Shown here one piece after another: positions 26,435-36,162 of a stretch of DNA of 64,000 bases (positions within the stretch are counted from its first letter, which is position 1; each line of letters opens with the position of its first letter). The DNA is taken from assembly GCF_003864295.1 (NCBI RefSeq), contig NZ_BDQK01000013.1, forward strand, positions 1 through 64,000, in the 5' to 3' direction. The stretch is from Aphanothece sacrum FPU1 (GTDB taxonomy: Bacteria > Cyanobacteriota > Cyanobacteriia > Cyanobacteriales > Microcystaceae). The notes beneath the pieces were generated by a model. That model had not been told where the DNA came from and made no database searches. It saw only the letters and a program-made list of their open reading frames with translations. The position numbers and the translations under genes are program-made.

Positions 26435-27830
26435 CTGTAAAGGTACTGCCTTTTCCTAATTGAGAGGTAACTCCGATGCTTCCTCCCATTCCTTCTACTA
26501 AGGTTTTAACAATAGAAAGTCCTAGTCCTGTTCCGCCTGTAGTGCGACTTCTAGCTTCATCAACTCGATAAAATCGCTCAAAAATTCGGACTTGATCAGA
26601 CAGAGGAATTCCGATTCCATGATCACATATTTCTAAAATTGCTTTCTCTTGAATTTGAACAAGTTTAACCATAATAGGAGACTGTTCACTCGAATATTTA
26701 ACCCCATTATCAATTAAATTTAATAAGACTTGTTTAAGACGATTACTATCAACTTTAATTATCACTTTATCAGAAGGTAACACAAATTCAATTAAGCGAT
26801 CGTTATATTGACTTACCATTCCTTTAACTTCATCGAATAATTCATTTAAAATCAAGGGTTCTAGATGAAAGTGCATTCGTCCACTATCAGCCCTAGCTAA
26901 GTCTAATAAATCCTGTAATAATTGAATTGTACGGTTAGCTTCTGAAGCGGCAATTTCTAATGCGTCTCGCTGCATATCCGTTAGATTAGTACCTCGTCTC
27001 AAAATGCTTTGCAAATAACCTGATACTAGAGTTAAAGGTGTTCTTAATTCATGGGAAACATTACTGACTAATTGACGTTGATGTTCATAATTATCTGCTA
27101 AACGAAGTAAAGTTGTTTCTAAAGTTTGTGCTAATTCTTTGACCTCACTGGGAGCATTTTTTAATTCAATTTGTACTTCTCCTAATTTTTCAGGAGAAAT
27201 ATTAGCGGTAAGATGACTAATACGGGCTAAAGGTTGAAGAGAACGCCATATATACCAAGCAATTGCTACTGTCATGCAAATAATAGCAATTAAACTAGCA
27301 AAGCTAAGACTACCGATTAAACTGAGAAACATTGTTTGATCATTAGTGATATCTTGGGCAATATAAAATTGTCCTAAATTAACTCCTTTAACCTTTAATT
27401 TCGTCGAACATAATAACCAATAACGTCCATTTACTAATTGTAGATTAGGTTGAGAGGAGAGATCTTTAAAAGAGACTAAGATATTTTTTTGAGGGGACAT
27501 TTTAAGAGATACAGATTGAGCAGAAATTTTACCTTGAGGAGTTTTAACCCACAATAAAGTATAAGTGTTAGTTAAATTATCGATGGCTTTTTGCATTCCT
27601 TCTTCTAAAGTCACCATATCACTATAAATTTCTACATCGTGAGGAAAACGGCCTACAATATATTGAGTATTATTTTTATGAGTAATGATTAAAATTTGCT
27701 GCATTCGCCAACTAATCCAACTGACTACCCCTGTTAGTCCTAAAATAGAAACAACAGCGATTCCTAGGGTTAATCTCATCTGTAATGAGGTAGGATTTAA
27801 TATTTTTCCCCAATAATGGATTAGTTTCAT
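26412..27830 (-). CDS. Two-component sensor histidine kinase
   Basis: 472 aa membrane kinase. TM1 at about 18-40 (LGIAVVSILGLTGVVSWIS) and TM2 at about 172-195 flank a periplasmic sensor domain of about 130 aa. Then come HAMP, the HisKA H-box VSNVSHELRTPLTLVSG, N-box LNLIDNGVKYSS, G1 ICDHGIGIPL, F-box FERFYRV and G2 GTGLGLSIV. All catalytic residues are present. No response regulator gene is adjacent, so the partner is unknown. Confidence 0.92.
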   Translation of the reverse strand: MKLIHYWGKILNPTSLQMRLTLGIAVVSILGLTGVVSWISWRMQQILIITHKNNTQYIVGRFPHDVEIYSDMVTLEEGMQKAIDNLTNTYTLLWVKTPQGKISAQSVSLKMSPQKNILVSFKDLSSQPNLQLVNGRYWLLCSTKLKVKGVNLGQFYIAQDITNDQTMFLSLIGSLSFASLIAIICMTVAIAWYIWRSLQPLARISHLTANISPEKLGEVQIELKNAPSEVKELAQTLETTLLRLADNYEHQRQLVSNVSHELRTPLTLVSGYLQSILRRGTNLTDMQRDALEIAASEANRTIQLLQDLLDLARADSGRMHFHLEPLILNELFDEVKGMVSQYNDRLIEFVLPSDKVIIKVDSNRLKQVLLNLIDNGVKYSSEQSPIMVKLVQIQEKAILEICDHGIGIPLSDQVRIFERFYRVDEARSRTTGGTGLGLSIVKTLVEGMGGSIGVTSQLGKGSTFTVSFPLCR

Positions 27831-28022
27831 GGATTACAGCTAACAGAGAGGATCTACCTTTTCTACTTTCTCAGACTAAAATAAATGTATTGTGATTAAC
27901 GTCTGAGTTTTTGCTGAAAGAGTTAATAAATTAAATAGACACTTAATAATTTTTTCGGGTTTTTCTAGGAATAAATCGCTAAAATCTTAGTGAGATTTGC
28001 TAATTAGTTGGAGATTCGGACA

Positions 28023-28391
28023 ATGACAGAACCATTCAGATTTAGCAGTGGTCAACTAGCTTACAGTGTACAAGAGTTAGTAGGAGTCTGCCAACAGTTC
28101 CCCCAAGAAGGAATTACTTACTTAAAACGAGGGGATTTTGAAAAATGGCTGGCTTATATTGGAGAAGGGGAATTATCCCTCAAAACTCAAAAATTGAGAC
28201 AAAATTCAGTGAATGATACCGCAAAGTTAACTCAGTTTTTAGAGATTTGTCAGGGTAAGCAAGCTGATAAATTATCTTCTACTCAACCCTCTGATATAAC
28301 CTCTACACCTCCTAACCCTTTAGTCAATGCACTTCAATCTATTTTGAGTTTCTTTACAGGCAAAAAATCTGTCTCCAGCGATTCTAATTAA
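28023..28391 (+). CDS. Conserved-looking cyanobacterial protein of unknown function
   Basis: 122 aa from ATG 28023; GGAG at 28010 gives the right spacing, so a TTG five codons upstream is rejected. The N-terminal 70 residues (YSVQELVGVCQQFPQEGITYL, then GDFEKWLAYIGEGEL) look like the small helical domain found at the start of various cyanobacterial proteins, with a pattern like ELVALC-x(7)-G-x-x-x-L-x(3)-FE-x-WL. The rest is Ser/Pro-rich. Confidence 0.65.
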   Translation: MTEPFRFSSGQLAYSVQELVGVCQQFPQEGITYLKRGDFEKWLAYIGEGELSLKTQKLRQNSVNDTAKLTQFLEICQGKQADKLSSTQPSDITSTPPNPLVNALQSILSFFTGKKSVSSDSN

Positions 28392-28423
28392 CTCAATTGA
28401 TTAAATTGAATTATATCATATTT

Positions 28424-28456
28424 TCGGGAATTAGATTTGTTTTTTTCCCGATTTTT
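28424..28456 (+). terminator. Rho-independent terminator
   Basis: TCGGGAA pairs with TTCCCGA, followed by five T. Confidence 0.7.
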
Positions 28457-28508
28457 AATATTATTCATTATCAAAGTTTTGTGCCTCTACCCAACCTACA
28501 AAAATTGC

Positions 28509-29450
28509 TTATTCTACTTGAATTCCACTACTTGATAATTGAGTTACCCAAAATTCTAAGTCTGGATCATTAATCATTTCTTTTGCCTGCTTTTTAATGG
28601 TTTCTGCTTCTATTTTAGATTCACATAATGTAAACACGGTTGGACCTGATCCTGACATCATGGTTCCCAGTCCCCCTAGTTGTTGTAAAATATCTCTTAA
28701 CTGAGCAACTTTTGGATATTCTGGTAACACAATCTTTTCTAAATCATTGTGTATTAATTCTCCAATCTTAACCCCATTTTTTTGTGTAATTGCTTGTACA
28801 AATGGGCCAGAATGTACCTCCGATGAACGAGATAAAACTTCCCCATGATCCCTAATATAAGTTTCAACAAATTGTTTTTTATAGGTTTGATAGGCCCAAG
28901 GAGTAGAAACCGCAATACTGTTATATTTTGCCAAAACTACCCATAAATTATCTAAATCTTGAATAGGGTCTAATTTTTCTCCTCTCCCTGTTGCGATCGC
29001 GGTTCCTCCTCCTATACAAAAGGGGACATCTGACCCTAATTTTTCGCCTAAACGTCGTAATGCTGGTAAGGTTAACCCTAGTTCCCACATTAAGTCTAGC
29101 CCGACTAAAATAGCTGCCGCATTAGTTGAACCTCCTGCTAACCCTGCTGCAACTGGAATACGTTTATCTAAAGTAATGTCTATTCCCCCATAATTTGCAA
29201 AAGCGGTAGGAAATTCTTGTATCATTAATTGGGCGGCCCGATAAGCTAAATTAGTGGCATCTAAGGGAACTTGAGGATGGTCACAATGTAAGCGAATGTG
29301 TTGAGTTCCATTAGGTCGAATTTCTAGACGATCAGCTAACTCAATACTTTGAAGAATCATTACTAATTCATGATAACCATCAAGGCGATCGCCAATAATT
29401 TCTAAATATAAATTAATTTTAGCAGGGGCAATTAAGGTATAAGGTTTCAT
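28509..29450 (-). CDS. ispE: 4-diphosphocytidyl-2-C-methyl-D-erythritol kinase
   Basis: 313 aa GHMP kinase of the MEP isoprenoid pathway. It begins YTLIAPAKINLYLEI with the substrate Lys and Asn. The ATP motif is PVAAGLAGGSTNAAA and the third motif is GTMMSGSGPTVF. Full length. Needed for carotenoids, chlorophyll phytol and quinones. Confidence 0.95.
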   Translation of the reverse strand: MKPYTLIAPAKINLYLEIIGDRLDGYHELVMILQSIELADRLEIRPNGTQHIRLHCDHPQVPLDATNLAYRAAQLMIQEFPTAFANYGGIDITLDKRIPVAAGLAGGSTNAAAILVGLDLMWELGLTLPALRRLGEKLGSDVPFCIGGGTAIATGRGEKLDPIQDLDNLWVVLAKYNSIAVSTPWAYQTYKKQFVETYIRDHGEVLSRSSEVHSGPFVQAITQKNGVKIGELIHNDLEKIVLPEYPKVAQLRDILQQLGGLGTMMSGSGPTVFTLCESKIEAETIKKQAKEMINDPDLEFWVTQLSSSGIQVE

Positions 29451-29520
29451 AAAGAAAGGAAAAATAATTCTGATTTATTTATACCATTATTTGAGTCAGT
29501 TGACCTAATTTTAATCTTTT

Positions 29521-30093
29521 TTAATCATTTTTTTCAGATTCTAAAACTTTCGTTACTGTTAAAGATAATTCAGGAAAAGTTAAAGAAATAATTGTATCTT
29601 GATTAGTGAATTTTTTTTCTTCGTAAAATCCATCTTCTAATTGAAGAATAGAAATAGTATTTTCTAAGGGATCAATAATCCAATATTCAGGAATTCCTAA
29701 TGCTGCATATTCTGATCTTTTATAACGATAATCTCGTTTAATTGAATCAGGACTAATTACTTCTACAACTAATAAAGGAGGGGTTTCACTAATAGCTGAT
29801 TTATCCAGATATTCCCTGATTTCTTCTAAGGGAATAATATAAAGATCAGGCAGTCTAGATTTACGCCATCCGGTTCTAATTCCTGCATCTTTAAGACATA
29901 CCCAAGGCAAGTTAAGCTGTTTAATTTGTTTGTCAAATTCTTGTTCTAAGAACTTAGCAATCAGTAAATGTCTAAAGGTAGGAGGATTCATAATTTCTAG
30001 TTTTCCGTTGACCAATTCATAACGATTATCTGGATCATCATTATAGTTACAATATTCTTCAAAAGTGTATAAGCTTTCTTGAGTTTTTAACAT
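29521..30093 (-). CDS. Uma2-family (DUF820) protein
   Basis: 190 aa with the full family core: YTFEEYCNYNDDPDNRYELVNGKLEIM, then LPDLYIIP, PPLLVVEVISPDS and YWIIDPLENTISI. Candidate metal-binding residues are the D in PDLY and E in VVEV. It follows hoxY by 17 bp, where hoxH would be expected. Confidence 0.88.
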   Translation of the reverse strand: MLKTQESLYTFEEYCNYNDDPDNRYELVNGKLEIMNPPTFRHLLIAKFLEQEFDKQIKQLNLPWVCLKDAGIRTGWRKSRLPDLYIIPLEEIREYLDKSAISETPPLLVVEVISPDSIKRDYRYKRSEYAALGIPEYWIIDPLENTISILQLEDGFYEEKKFTNQDTIISLTFPELSLTVTKVLESEKND

Positions 30094-30110
30094 TATATTT
30101 TACCAATTAT

Positions 30111-30659
30111 TTAACCAAATTTAATCATTTCTCGCCCTTGCATAAGGGGTTTTTCTCCTCTTAAAAGTGTCTCCAGTGTCTGCCGAATTCTAGGAGCATC
30201 TGGAGGACATCCCGGAACAAATAAATCTACTGAAATTACTTCATGTACTGGACGAACTTTATCTAATAATTCGGGAACAATTCCAGGTTCATCTGGTAAT
30301 TGTGGGGTAATATCTCCTAATTCTAAATAAGCTCGTTTTAACACTAAATCTGGTCCTCCCATCATATTTCTCATGGCAGGAACATTAGCAGTTACGGCAC
30401 AATCTCCAAAGGAAATAACAAATTTTGTATTTTTCCTTACTTGCTGAATTAATTCTAGATTATCTTCATTAGCGATCGCTCCTTCTACTAAACAAATATC
30501 TACATCTTTTGGATATTTTTTGATATCTGAACCAACGGGACTATAAACAACTTCAACTTTTTGCGCTAATTCTAATAGCCACTCGTCTAAATCTAAAAAA
30601 GACATATGACAACCCGAACAACCCGCTAACCAAACTGTAGCTAATTTAATTTTACGCAT
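30111..30659 (-). CDS. hoxY: Bidirectional NiFe hydrogenase small subunit
   Basis: 182 aa. LATVWLAGCSGCHMSFLDLDEWL is the proximal [4Fe-4S] site of HoxY, with further Cys ligands in FGDCAVTANVP and VPGCPPDAPRI. In the NAD-linked hydrogenase it pairs with the Ni-containing HoxH and receives electrons through HoxEFU. It lies 27 bp downstream of hoxU. No hoxH follows; the next gene is a Uma2 gene. Confidence 0.95.
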   Translation of the reverse strand: MRKIKLATVWLAGCSGCHMSFLDLDEWLLELAQKVEVVYSPVGSDIKKYPKDVDICLVEGAIANEDNLELIQQVRKNTKFVISFGDCAVTANVPAMRNMMGGPDLVLKRAYLELGDITPQLPDEPGIVPELLDKVRPVHEVISVDLFVPGCPPDAPRIRQTLETLLRGEKPLMQGREMIKFG

Positions 30660-30686
30660 AATTTACTCTCTAATTTCTAACTAAAA

Positions 30687-31403
30687 TTATCTTGTCCATT
30701 CATGTTTTTCTCTAGCATTAACAATGAATTCTAATTTAGAGCGATCGCGTTCTTTTTCTGCTACTGTAGATCCCTTACGGAAAATAGCTCCTGTGGGACA
30801 AGCATCAACACATTTACCGCAAGATGTACAAGCTTCTACTGTCCCCCAAGGTTGATTTAATCCTGATATAATTTTACACTCAGATCCTCGATTTGCCACA
30901 TCCCAAACATGGGCCCCTTCAATTTCATCACAGACTCTTACACAACGAGTACACAGAATACAACGGTTATGATCAATACCAAACATTGGGTGAGAAACAT
31001 CAATTTCTCGCTTAGGAAACTGATAAGGAAAACGAGAATGATCCATACCTACAGCAATGGCCATATCTTGTAATTCACAGTTATTATTAGCCACACAAAC
31101 AGCACAAAAATGGTTTCCTTCTGCAAAGAAAAGTTCAATTGTCATGCGACGATATTCTTGCAGTTTTAGTGTGTTAGTCTGCACCACCATTTCTTCTGCA
31201 ACTTGGGTAACACAAGCAGGAAATAATTTATTTGATCCTTCTATTTCTACTAAACAAAGACGACAAGCTGCTGCTTCAGAAACCCCATCTAAATGACATA
31301 AGGTAGGAATAAAAATTCCGGCTTCTTTCGTAGCATCAAGAATGGTACTTCCTTCTTCAATGGCTATGTTTTGATTATCAATGATTAGGGTTCTAACAGT
31401 CAT
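30687..31403 (-). CDS. hoxU: Bidirectional hydrogenase diaphorase subunit
   Basis: 238 aa. An N-terminal [2Fe-2S] domain (CHLDGVSEAAACRLCLVE, then ACVTQ) is followed by the NuoG-like His-Cys cluster (HFCAVCVANNNCELQ) and two [4Fe-4S] ferredoxin motifs (CILCTRCVRVCDE, CTSCGKCVDACP). Carries electrons between HoxF and HoxY. hoxE and hoxF are not upstream; the next gene upstream is a DUF1537 kinase. Confidence 0.95.
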   Translation of the reverse strand: MTVRTLIIDNQNIAIEEGSTILDATKEAGIFIPTLCHLDGVSEAAACRLCLVEIEGSNKLFPACVTQVAEEMVVQTNTLKLQEYRRMTIELFFAEGNHFCAVCVANNNCELQDMAIAVGMDHSRFPYQFPKREIDVSHPMFGIDHNRCILCTRCVRVCDEIEGAHVWDVANRGSECKIISGLNQPWGTVEACTSCGKCVDACPTGAIFRKGSTVAEKERDRSKLEFIVNAREKHEWTR

Positions 31404-31593
31404 ATTTTTAATCCCTCAATAAAGCTCATATTTGCTTAAGATTAAATCTGTTTCTAAATGAATTATAGTCTAACGTTTACTCAATTAACTGAACTTCATC
31501 ACAAATTGTAAAATAGGGATTAATCTTTCTTAAATAAAGATTAATTGTTCATAATTTATGATAGGGAAATATCAAAATTGCAGAAAACTTTAA

Positions 31594-32916
31594 TTAAACA
31601 GATTTTTTCAACCTAGAATAAACTGTAGTTAACCCTTGAACATTACCCACATTTCCAGGAAATAAAATTACAGGTAAATTAGGAAATAAAGGATGATCTT
31701 TTTCGGTGCTTATCATTGAACATCCGGCTAAAACTTGACCTAATAAACGTGCCGATCGCAAATTTAAACCCGTACTTAAAACATCATTAGAAGTGATTCC
31801 ACCCTTACTAATTAAAAATCCCATATCAGAGGGTAAACCTTGCACAATGTCCATTAATAAAGCAGAAACCGCAATACCAAAATCCAACCTTTGTTGTACG
31901 GTATCAAAGGTTAATTCTTCTCGACTGGTATAAACTACAGGAGTTTTATCTGTTTGATAAACTGTGTTAACTCGGTTTAATATATCTTCTAATAACTTAT
32001 CCTTCTGATTAGGATTATCTCGTAATTTTTTAACATCAACTTCTATTCCAACTACCTCAGATTGTTGTAATAAATCTTCTAATTGTTGAGTAGTTTTCTT
32101 AACATGAGATCCTACAATAACCACACCAGGATTAGCAGTAGGCTTATATTTTGCCATTTCTTCTGCCCCAATAGGTTGGAGGCCAAGTTGTGCTAAAGAT
32201 GTTAAAATACTAGCAGCACTGCGAAATAAAAATCGTTTTCCTGATGCAGCAGCTTTTAATAAATCTTCAGCAAATTTATCTAAATCTTCTTGAACTTCTC
32301 CGTCAACAACTGCACATTGATTATCCTTTAATTGCAGCAATCTTTCTAAACTTCCTTGACGGATATCAGTTAATAAAAATCTCTCTACTTCAGTCGCTTT
32401 TATACGTCCGTTTGTCTTTTCTTCGACATAATCAGGCAGATAACTATAGTGATAACCAAAAACCGAATCTTGAGCAAATTCTGTTTGATGAACCGGGGTT
32501 AACTTACCCTCTATTTTTAAATAATGAACACTCTCAAGAGTTTGTCTTCCCCCTTCAAAAAAAGCAGGAATCAAAAAATGAGCATCAAAACCTCCTAACT
32601 CCTCAGCAATGACATCTGTTTCGATGGGATAATGACCTCTAAGAGTCGAATCAGAACGACTAACAATAACAAAATCTGTGATATTTTCTGCCGCGATCGC
32701 TAATTTAAGATTATGACAAACTTCTCTAGTGATTTGGCTGGCATTTTCAGGGGTTAATGCTCTAGTATTAGTGAGAATAAAGACAATAGGAACCTCATCC
32801 CTTAAACCTAATCTGAGGGTGTCTACATCCCATTGCATCAATAATAAACAACTGTGAACGGTTTGGGAACCCGTCGGATCATCATCTAAGACAATAATTT
32901 TCGGTTGCTGATTCAT
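31594..32916 (-). CDS. Four-carbon acid sugar kinase family protein (DUF1537)
   Basis: 440 aa. N-terminal domain: IIVLDDDPTGSQTVHSC, TNTRALTPENA, then RSDSTLRGHYP. C-terminal nucleotide domain: GVVIVGSHVKKTTQQ, then FLISKGGITSNDVLSTGL and LFPGNVG. Family members phosphorylate C4 acid sugars such as erythronate and threonate. No partner aldolase or dehydrogenase is nearby. A decayed copy of its 5' end lies at 34750-34832. Confidence 0.88.
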   Translation of the reverse strand: MNQQPKIIVLDDDPTGSQTVHSCLLLMQWDVDTLRLGLRDEVPIVFILTNTRALTPENASQITREVCHNLKLAIAAENITDFVIVSRSDSTLRGHYPIETDVIAEELGGFDAHFLIPAFFEGGRQTLESVHYLKIEGKLTPVHQTEFAQDSVFGYHYSYLPDYVEEKTNGRIKATEVERFLLTDIRQGSLERLLQLKDNQCAVVDGEVQEDLDKFAEDLLKAAASGKRFLFRSAASILTSLAQLGLQPIGAEEMAKYKPTANPGVVIVGSHVKKTTQQLEDLLQQSEVVGIEVDVKKLRDNPNQKDKLLEDILNRVNTVYQTDKTPVVYTSREELTFDTVQQRLDFGIAVSALLMDIVQGLPSDMGFLISKGGITSNDVLSTGLNLRSARLLGQVLAGCSMISTEKDHPLFPNLPVILFPGNVGNVQGLTTVYSRLKKSV

Positions 32917-33335
32917 CTTTTTGCTTCCAATACCATCGTTATCATTGTCCCATGATTTGTCCCTAAGTTGCTACCCTTTTAACCTGTGTTCGGTGTTAGG
33001 AGTTCGGAGGTCGTCGTGGATGATTTTTTCAACGAGAGAATAAGGCTTATATACTCCTTTTTTTGTCAGTTGTCCACCTGATTTATTATGTAATATTATT
33101 TAGATATCTAGATTGAGTTTATGGCTCTACCGGACTTACTATGCTAAACTAATTATTAATAACAGACCTTATGTCTGATCCTATAAAAACTAAGTCCGAC
33201 GAGCGCGGACTAAACGATAGGTTGCGTAGGCAACCTTGGTTTGTATAGCTTAACTCTTTAGAGTTAAAGTCTATATTTGTAATAATTTAGCATAACTTGT
33301 CCGGTAGAGCCGAGTTTATTTTACCCTTAAATTAA
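32917..33335. other. Intergenic region with MITE-like element
   Basis: 419 bp without a coding frame. The right half is the inverted-repeat element at 33123-33311; the left part is AT-rich with the kinase promoter. Confidence 0.65.
33123..33311. repeat. MITE-like element with 26-bp terminal inverted repeats and internal hairpins
   Basis: The ends pair GGCTCTACCGGAC with GTCCGGTAGAGCC and ATGCTAAA with TTTAGCAT. Inside are four short stem-loops: CAGACCTTATGTCTG, AGTCCG..CGGACT, GGTTGCGTAGGCAACC and TTAACTCTTTAGAGTTAA. Related copies lie at 36628-36776, 46273-46394, 48797-48917 and 53812-53925. No transposase is encoded. Confidence 0.75.
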
Positions 33336-34019
33336 CTAGATTTCATCAGGATTAATTCCTAATTCCCTTAACTTGTCCCTTAATTTGGACGACTTTTCCC
33401 TTTCTTTGAACACTGCTTCTTCAGGAGTGGGAACTAGTTGACCATCGGCAGTAAAATACCGTAATTGTTGATTATAAATCCCTAAATATAACCCCAATTG
33501 CTGACTCCATAACCATCCTTGTTCATTGGGTTCAATGGGTTGATAGGTTCCTGCTATTAAACTAAACCCTTGAAACTCCAAAGTAACAGGATCAAACCAA
33601 AAATAATTAGGTGTGCGGAAGATATCTTGATAGGTTTCTTTTTTCTCTTCTCGGTCTATTTTTGCGGTACTTTCTGAGAGAATTTCCACAATAACATTGG
33701 GATATTTTCCTCCTTCTTGCCAAACTACCCAACTTTTACGAGTTTGATCTCTAGTTGTTCCTAAAACCACAAAAAAATCAGGTACTCGAAAAAATTCTGA
33801 TTTCTTCTGGTTGGGACTATAGTAAATGGTTAAATTACCTGTGGCAAAATAGTCATCTCTATCTTGCCATACCCATTCTAAACATTGAATTAACAGTAAA
33901 ATTTGCCTGAGATGTAAGTTACTTTCCAAGGGAGGTTCATCACTCCAAAATTCACCTTGAGGAAAGATTACCTCATTTTGGGGTATTTGGGTAGTCTCAA
34001 TCGTTGAAGAAGAAGTCAT
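33336..34019 (-). CDS. Uma2-family (DUF820) protein
   Basis: 227 aa, a close paralogue of 17394-18119 (shared FPQGEFWSDEPPLESNLHLR, PDFFVVLG and IVEILSESTAKIDREEKKE). The C-terminal coiled coil is shorter. The two paralogues diverge mainly at both ends, suggesting a fairly recent duplication in this genome. Confidence 0.87.
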   Translation of the reverse strand: MTSSSTIETTQIPQNEVIFPQGEFWSDEPPLESNLHLRQILLLIQCLEWVWQDRDDYFATGNLTIYYSPNQKKSEFFRVPDFFVVLGTTRDQTRKSWVVWQEGGKYPNVIVEILSESTAKIDREEKKETYQDIFRTPNYFWFDPVTLEFQGFSLIAGTYQPIEPNEQGWLWSQQLGLYLGIYNQQLRYFTADGQLVPTPEEAVFKEREKSSKLRDKLRELGINPDEI

Positions 34020-34083
34020 AAGACTATTTTTAAGTTAATTTATTTTTCTATTATAGCCCAAACCAGATAAAAGGCAAAAATTA

Positions 34084-34236
34084 TCATAAACTAGACAATG
34101 TTTTACAAGCTAAAATTGCCCAAGAATAACTAATAAGTCCGTTAATTAACTCTACTTGGTGATTATGTAAAATACCAGATTCTACTATTTTATGATAGTC
34201 TTTAACTGAAAATTTGGCGGTTGTTACTGTCACCAT
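34084..34236 (-). pseudogene. Uma2-family gene, N-terminal remnant
   Basis: 50 codons starting MVTVTTAKFSVKDYHKIVE and running through LHNHQVELINGLI, the first strands of a Uma2 domain, then a short unrelated tail and a stop. The PD-(D/E)XK residues are missing. Confidence 0.65.
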
Positions 34237-34278
34237 ATTTTTAACCTATATTCAGGGTTTAAGATATTATTAATATTA

Positions 34279-34710
34279 TTAATATTTCTCTTCTACCGGA
34301 AACCAATCCGATTGGATTTGTTCAGAGGAATAGGGACAGTGATCAGAAAATTGCCAGTCAGAAATTCCGGTTTCATTAGCAGCATCTGCCCTAGCATCCT
34401 GATAAACTTTTGATAAGTCCTCCCAATATCGTTTTAAACTGGGGGTATCCCTCAGATATCGCTTAAGATGATTTCGTTCTCTTTTGATGGTTATTTCCCA
34501 AGACTTAGAGCGTTTTTCGGGTTGATATTCCCATTTTAATAAATGTTGAATAATTAAGCGAATAGACGATAAAAATCTATCCCGTTCTCGTTTACTCAAG
34601 TCTTCAATCTCTTCTAATACATTGACCCAATCTACTTCTGTATAGCGTTGTTCTTTAATTAGTGATATTTGTTGTTCAACCCATTTTATAATGTCAGTTT
34701 CATAGAGCAT
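34279..34710 (-). CDS. DUF29 family protein
   Basis: 143 aa helical protein. Family signature: YETDIIKWVEQQISLIKEQ, then DWVNVLEEIEDLSKRERD and HLLKWEYQPEKRSKSWEITI. DUF29 genes are abundant in cyanobacteria and often lie near mobile or toxin-antitoxin genes. Function unknown. Confidence 0.88.
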   Translation of the reverse strand: MLYETDIIKWVEQQISLIKEQRYTEVDWVNVLEEIEDLSKRERDRFLSSIRLIIQHLLKWEYQPEKRSKSWEITIKRERNHLKRYLRDTPSLKRYWEDLSKVYQDARADAANETGISDWQFSDHCPYSSEQIQSDWFPVEEKY

Positions 34711-34749
34711 TTTTTGTCAACTAAACTATTATTATATTATTTCTATGGG

Positions 34750-34832
34750 ATTGTCATTAAGGACAATAATTTTAGGTTTTTGATTCATATTTTTGCTTCA
34801 AATACTACCCTGATCATTGTCCCCTGACTTGT
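34750..34832 (-). pseudogene. 5' stub of the DUF1537 kinase gene
   Basis: Aligns without indels (offset 1,872 bp) with the first dozen codons and 45 bp of upstream DNA of the gene at 31594-32916. It reads MNQKPKIIVLNDNP, where the parent has MNQQPKIIVLDDDP, and then loses homology. Too short to function. Confidence 0.8.
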
Positions 34833-34833
34833 C

Positions 34834-34868
34834 AACAAGCGTTTCTTTTATGATTAGAATCGCTTGTT
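34834..34868 (-). terminator. Possible terminator of rplT
   Basis: AACAAGCG and CGCTTGTT form an 8-bp stem 15 bp after rplT. The T-run is on the plus-strand side, so activity for rplT is uncertain. Confidence 0.4.
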
Positions 34869-34882
34869 TTTCCCTAGATTAA

Positions 34883-35236
34883 TCATTTAGCTGAAATGGC
34901 AACTTCAATGACTTTGGCAAATGTTTCAGGTTCAAGTATTGCTAACTGAGCTAACATTTTGCGGTTAAGCTCAATATTGGCTTCCTTTAGTTTACAAATG
35001 AGTTTACTATAACTCAAGCCGTGCATTCTGGCCGCCGCATTAATACGGGTAATCCAAAGACGACGAAAATCTCCTTTACGTTTACGGCGATCGCGGTAAG
35101 CATTGCGTAATGCTTTCATCACCTGTTGATTAGCAGTACGGAAAAGTCTAGAGTGGGAACCTCTAAAACCTTTGGCTAATTTCAGAATTTTTTTGCGACG
35201 TTTACGAGCAACGTTACCCCGTTTTACCCTGGTCAT
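34883..35236 (-). CDS. rplT: 50S ribosomal protein L20
   Basis: 117 aa, normal length. It opens [25 protein letters not shown] and contains [19 protein letters not shown]. Binds 23S rRNA early in assembly and, in many bacteria, represses its own operon. It lies 43 bp after rpmI. infC is not in the operon here. Confidence 0.97.
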   Translation of the reverse strand: MTRVKRGNVARKRRKKILKLAKGFRGSHSRLFRTANQQVMKALRNAYRDRRKRKGDFRRLWITRINAAARMHGLSYSKLICKLKEANIELNRKMLAQLAILEPETFAKVIEVAISAK

Positions 35237-35279
35237 AGTGACTCTCTAAATGATAGTGTTTAGTGGATTGTGTGCTTGT

Positions 35280-35480
35280 CTATAGATAAGGAAGCATCAG
35301 ACGAACATTTTCTTCATCTCGTTCGTGAACTAAGGCTAAATGAGACAAACGACGATGTTTACGTTCAGCACTTTTATGGTTTAATAAGTGGTTTTTGTAG
35401 GCTTTTCGTCGTAAAATCTTTCCGCTTCCTGTGGCGCGAAAACGCTTTGCTGCTGCCTTTCGAGTCTTCAGTTTGGGCAT
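35280..35480 (-). CDS. rpmI: 50S ribosomal protein L35
   Basis: 66 aa, normal length. [20 protein letters not shown] and [20 protein letters not shown] are the family signatures. First gene of rpmI-rplT. Confidence 0.97.
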   Translation of the reverse strand: MPKLKTRKAAAKRFRATGSGKILRRKAYKNHLLNHKSAERKHRRLSHLALVHERDEENVRLMLPYL

Positions 35481-35523
35481 GAACTTTTATGAAATTAGAC
35501 ACAATTTCTTATTATAGCACTAA

Positions 35524-36015
<492 letters not shown>

Positions 36016-36029
36016 TAGACAATGGACAA

Positions 36030-36162
36030 TTCATAATTCATAATTCATAATTCATAATTCATAATTCATAATTCATAATTCATAATTCATAATTCATAAT
36101 TCATAATTCATAATTCATAATTCATAATTCATAATTCATAATTCATAATTCATAATTCATAA
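36030..36162 (+). repeat. Heptanucleotide tandem repeat, TTCATAA x 19
   Basis: 19 uninterrupted copies (133 bp) that end on the first base of the next gene's ATG. The unit gives stops in all frames, so it is not coding. Heptamer tandem repeats (STRR) are a known feature of cyanobacterial genomes. Confidence 0.95.

Noticed and set aside
36030-36162. Possible CRISPR array
   Set aside because: The repeats are contiguous heptamers with no spacers.
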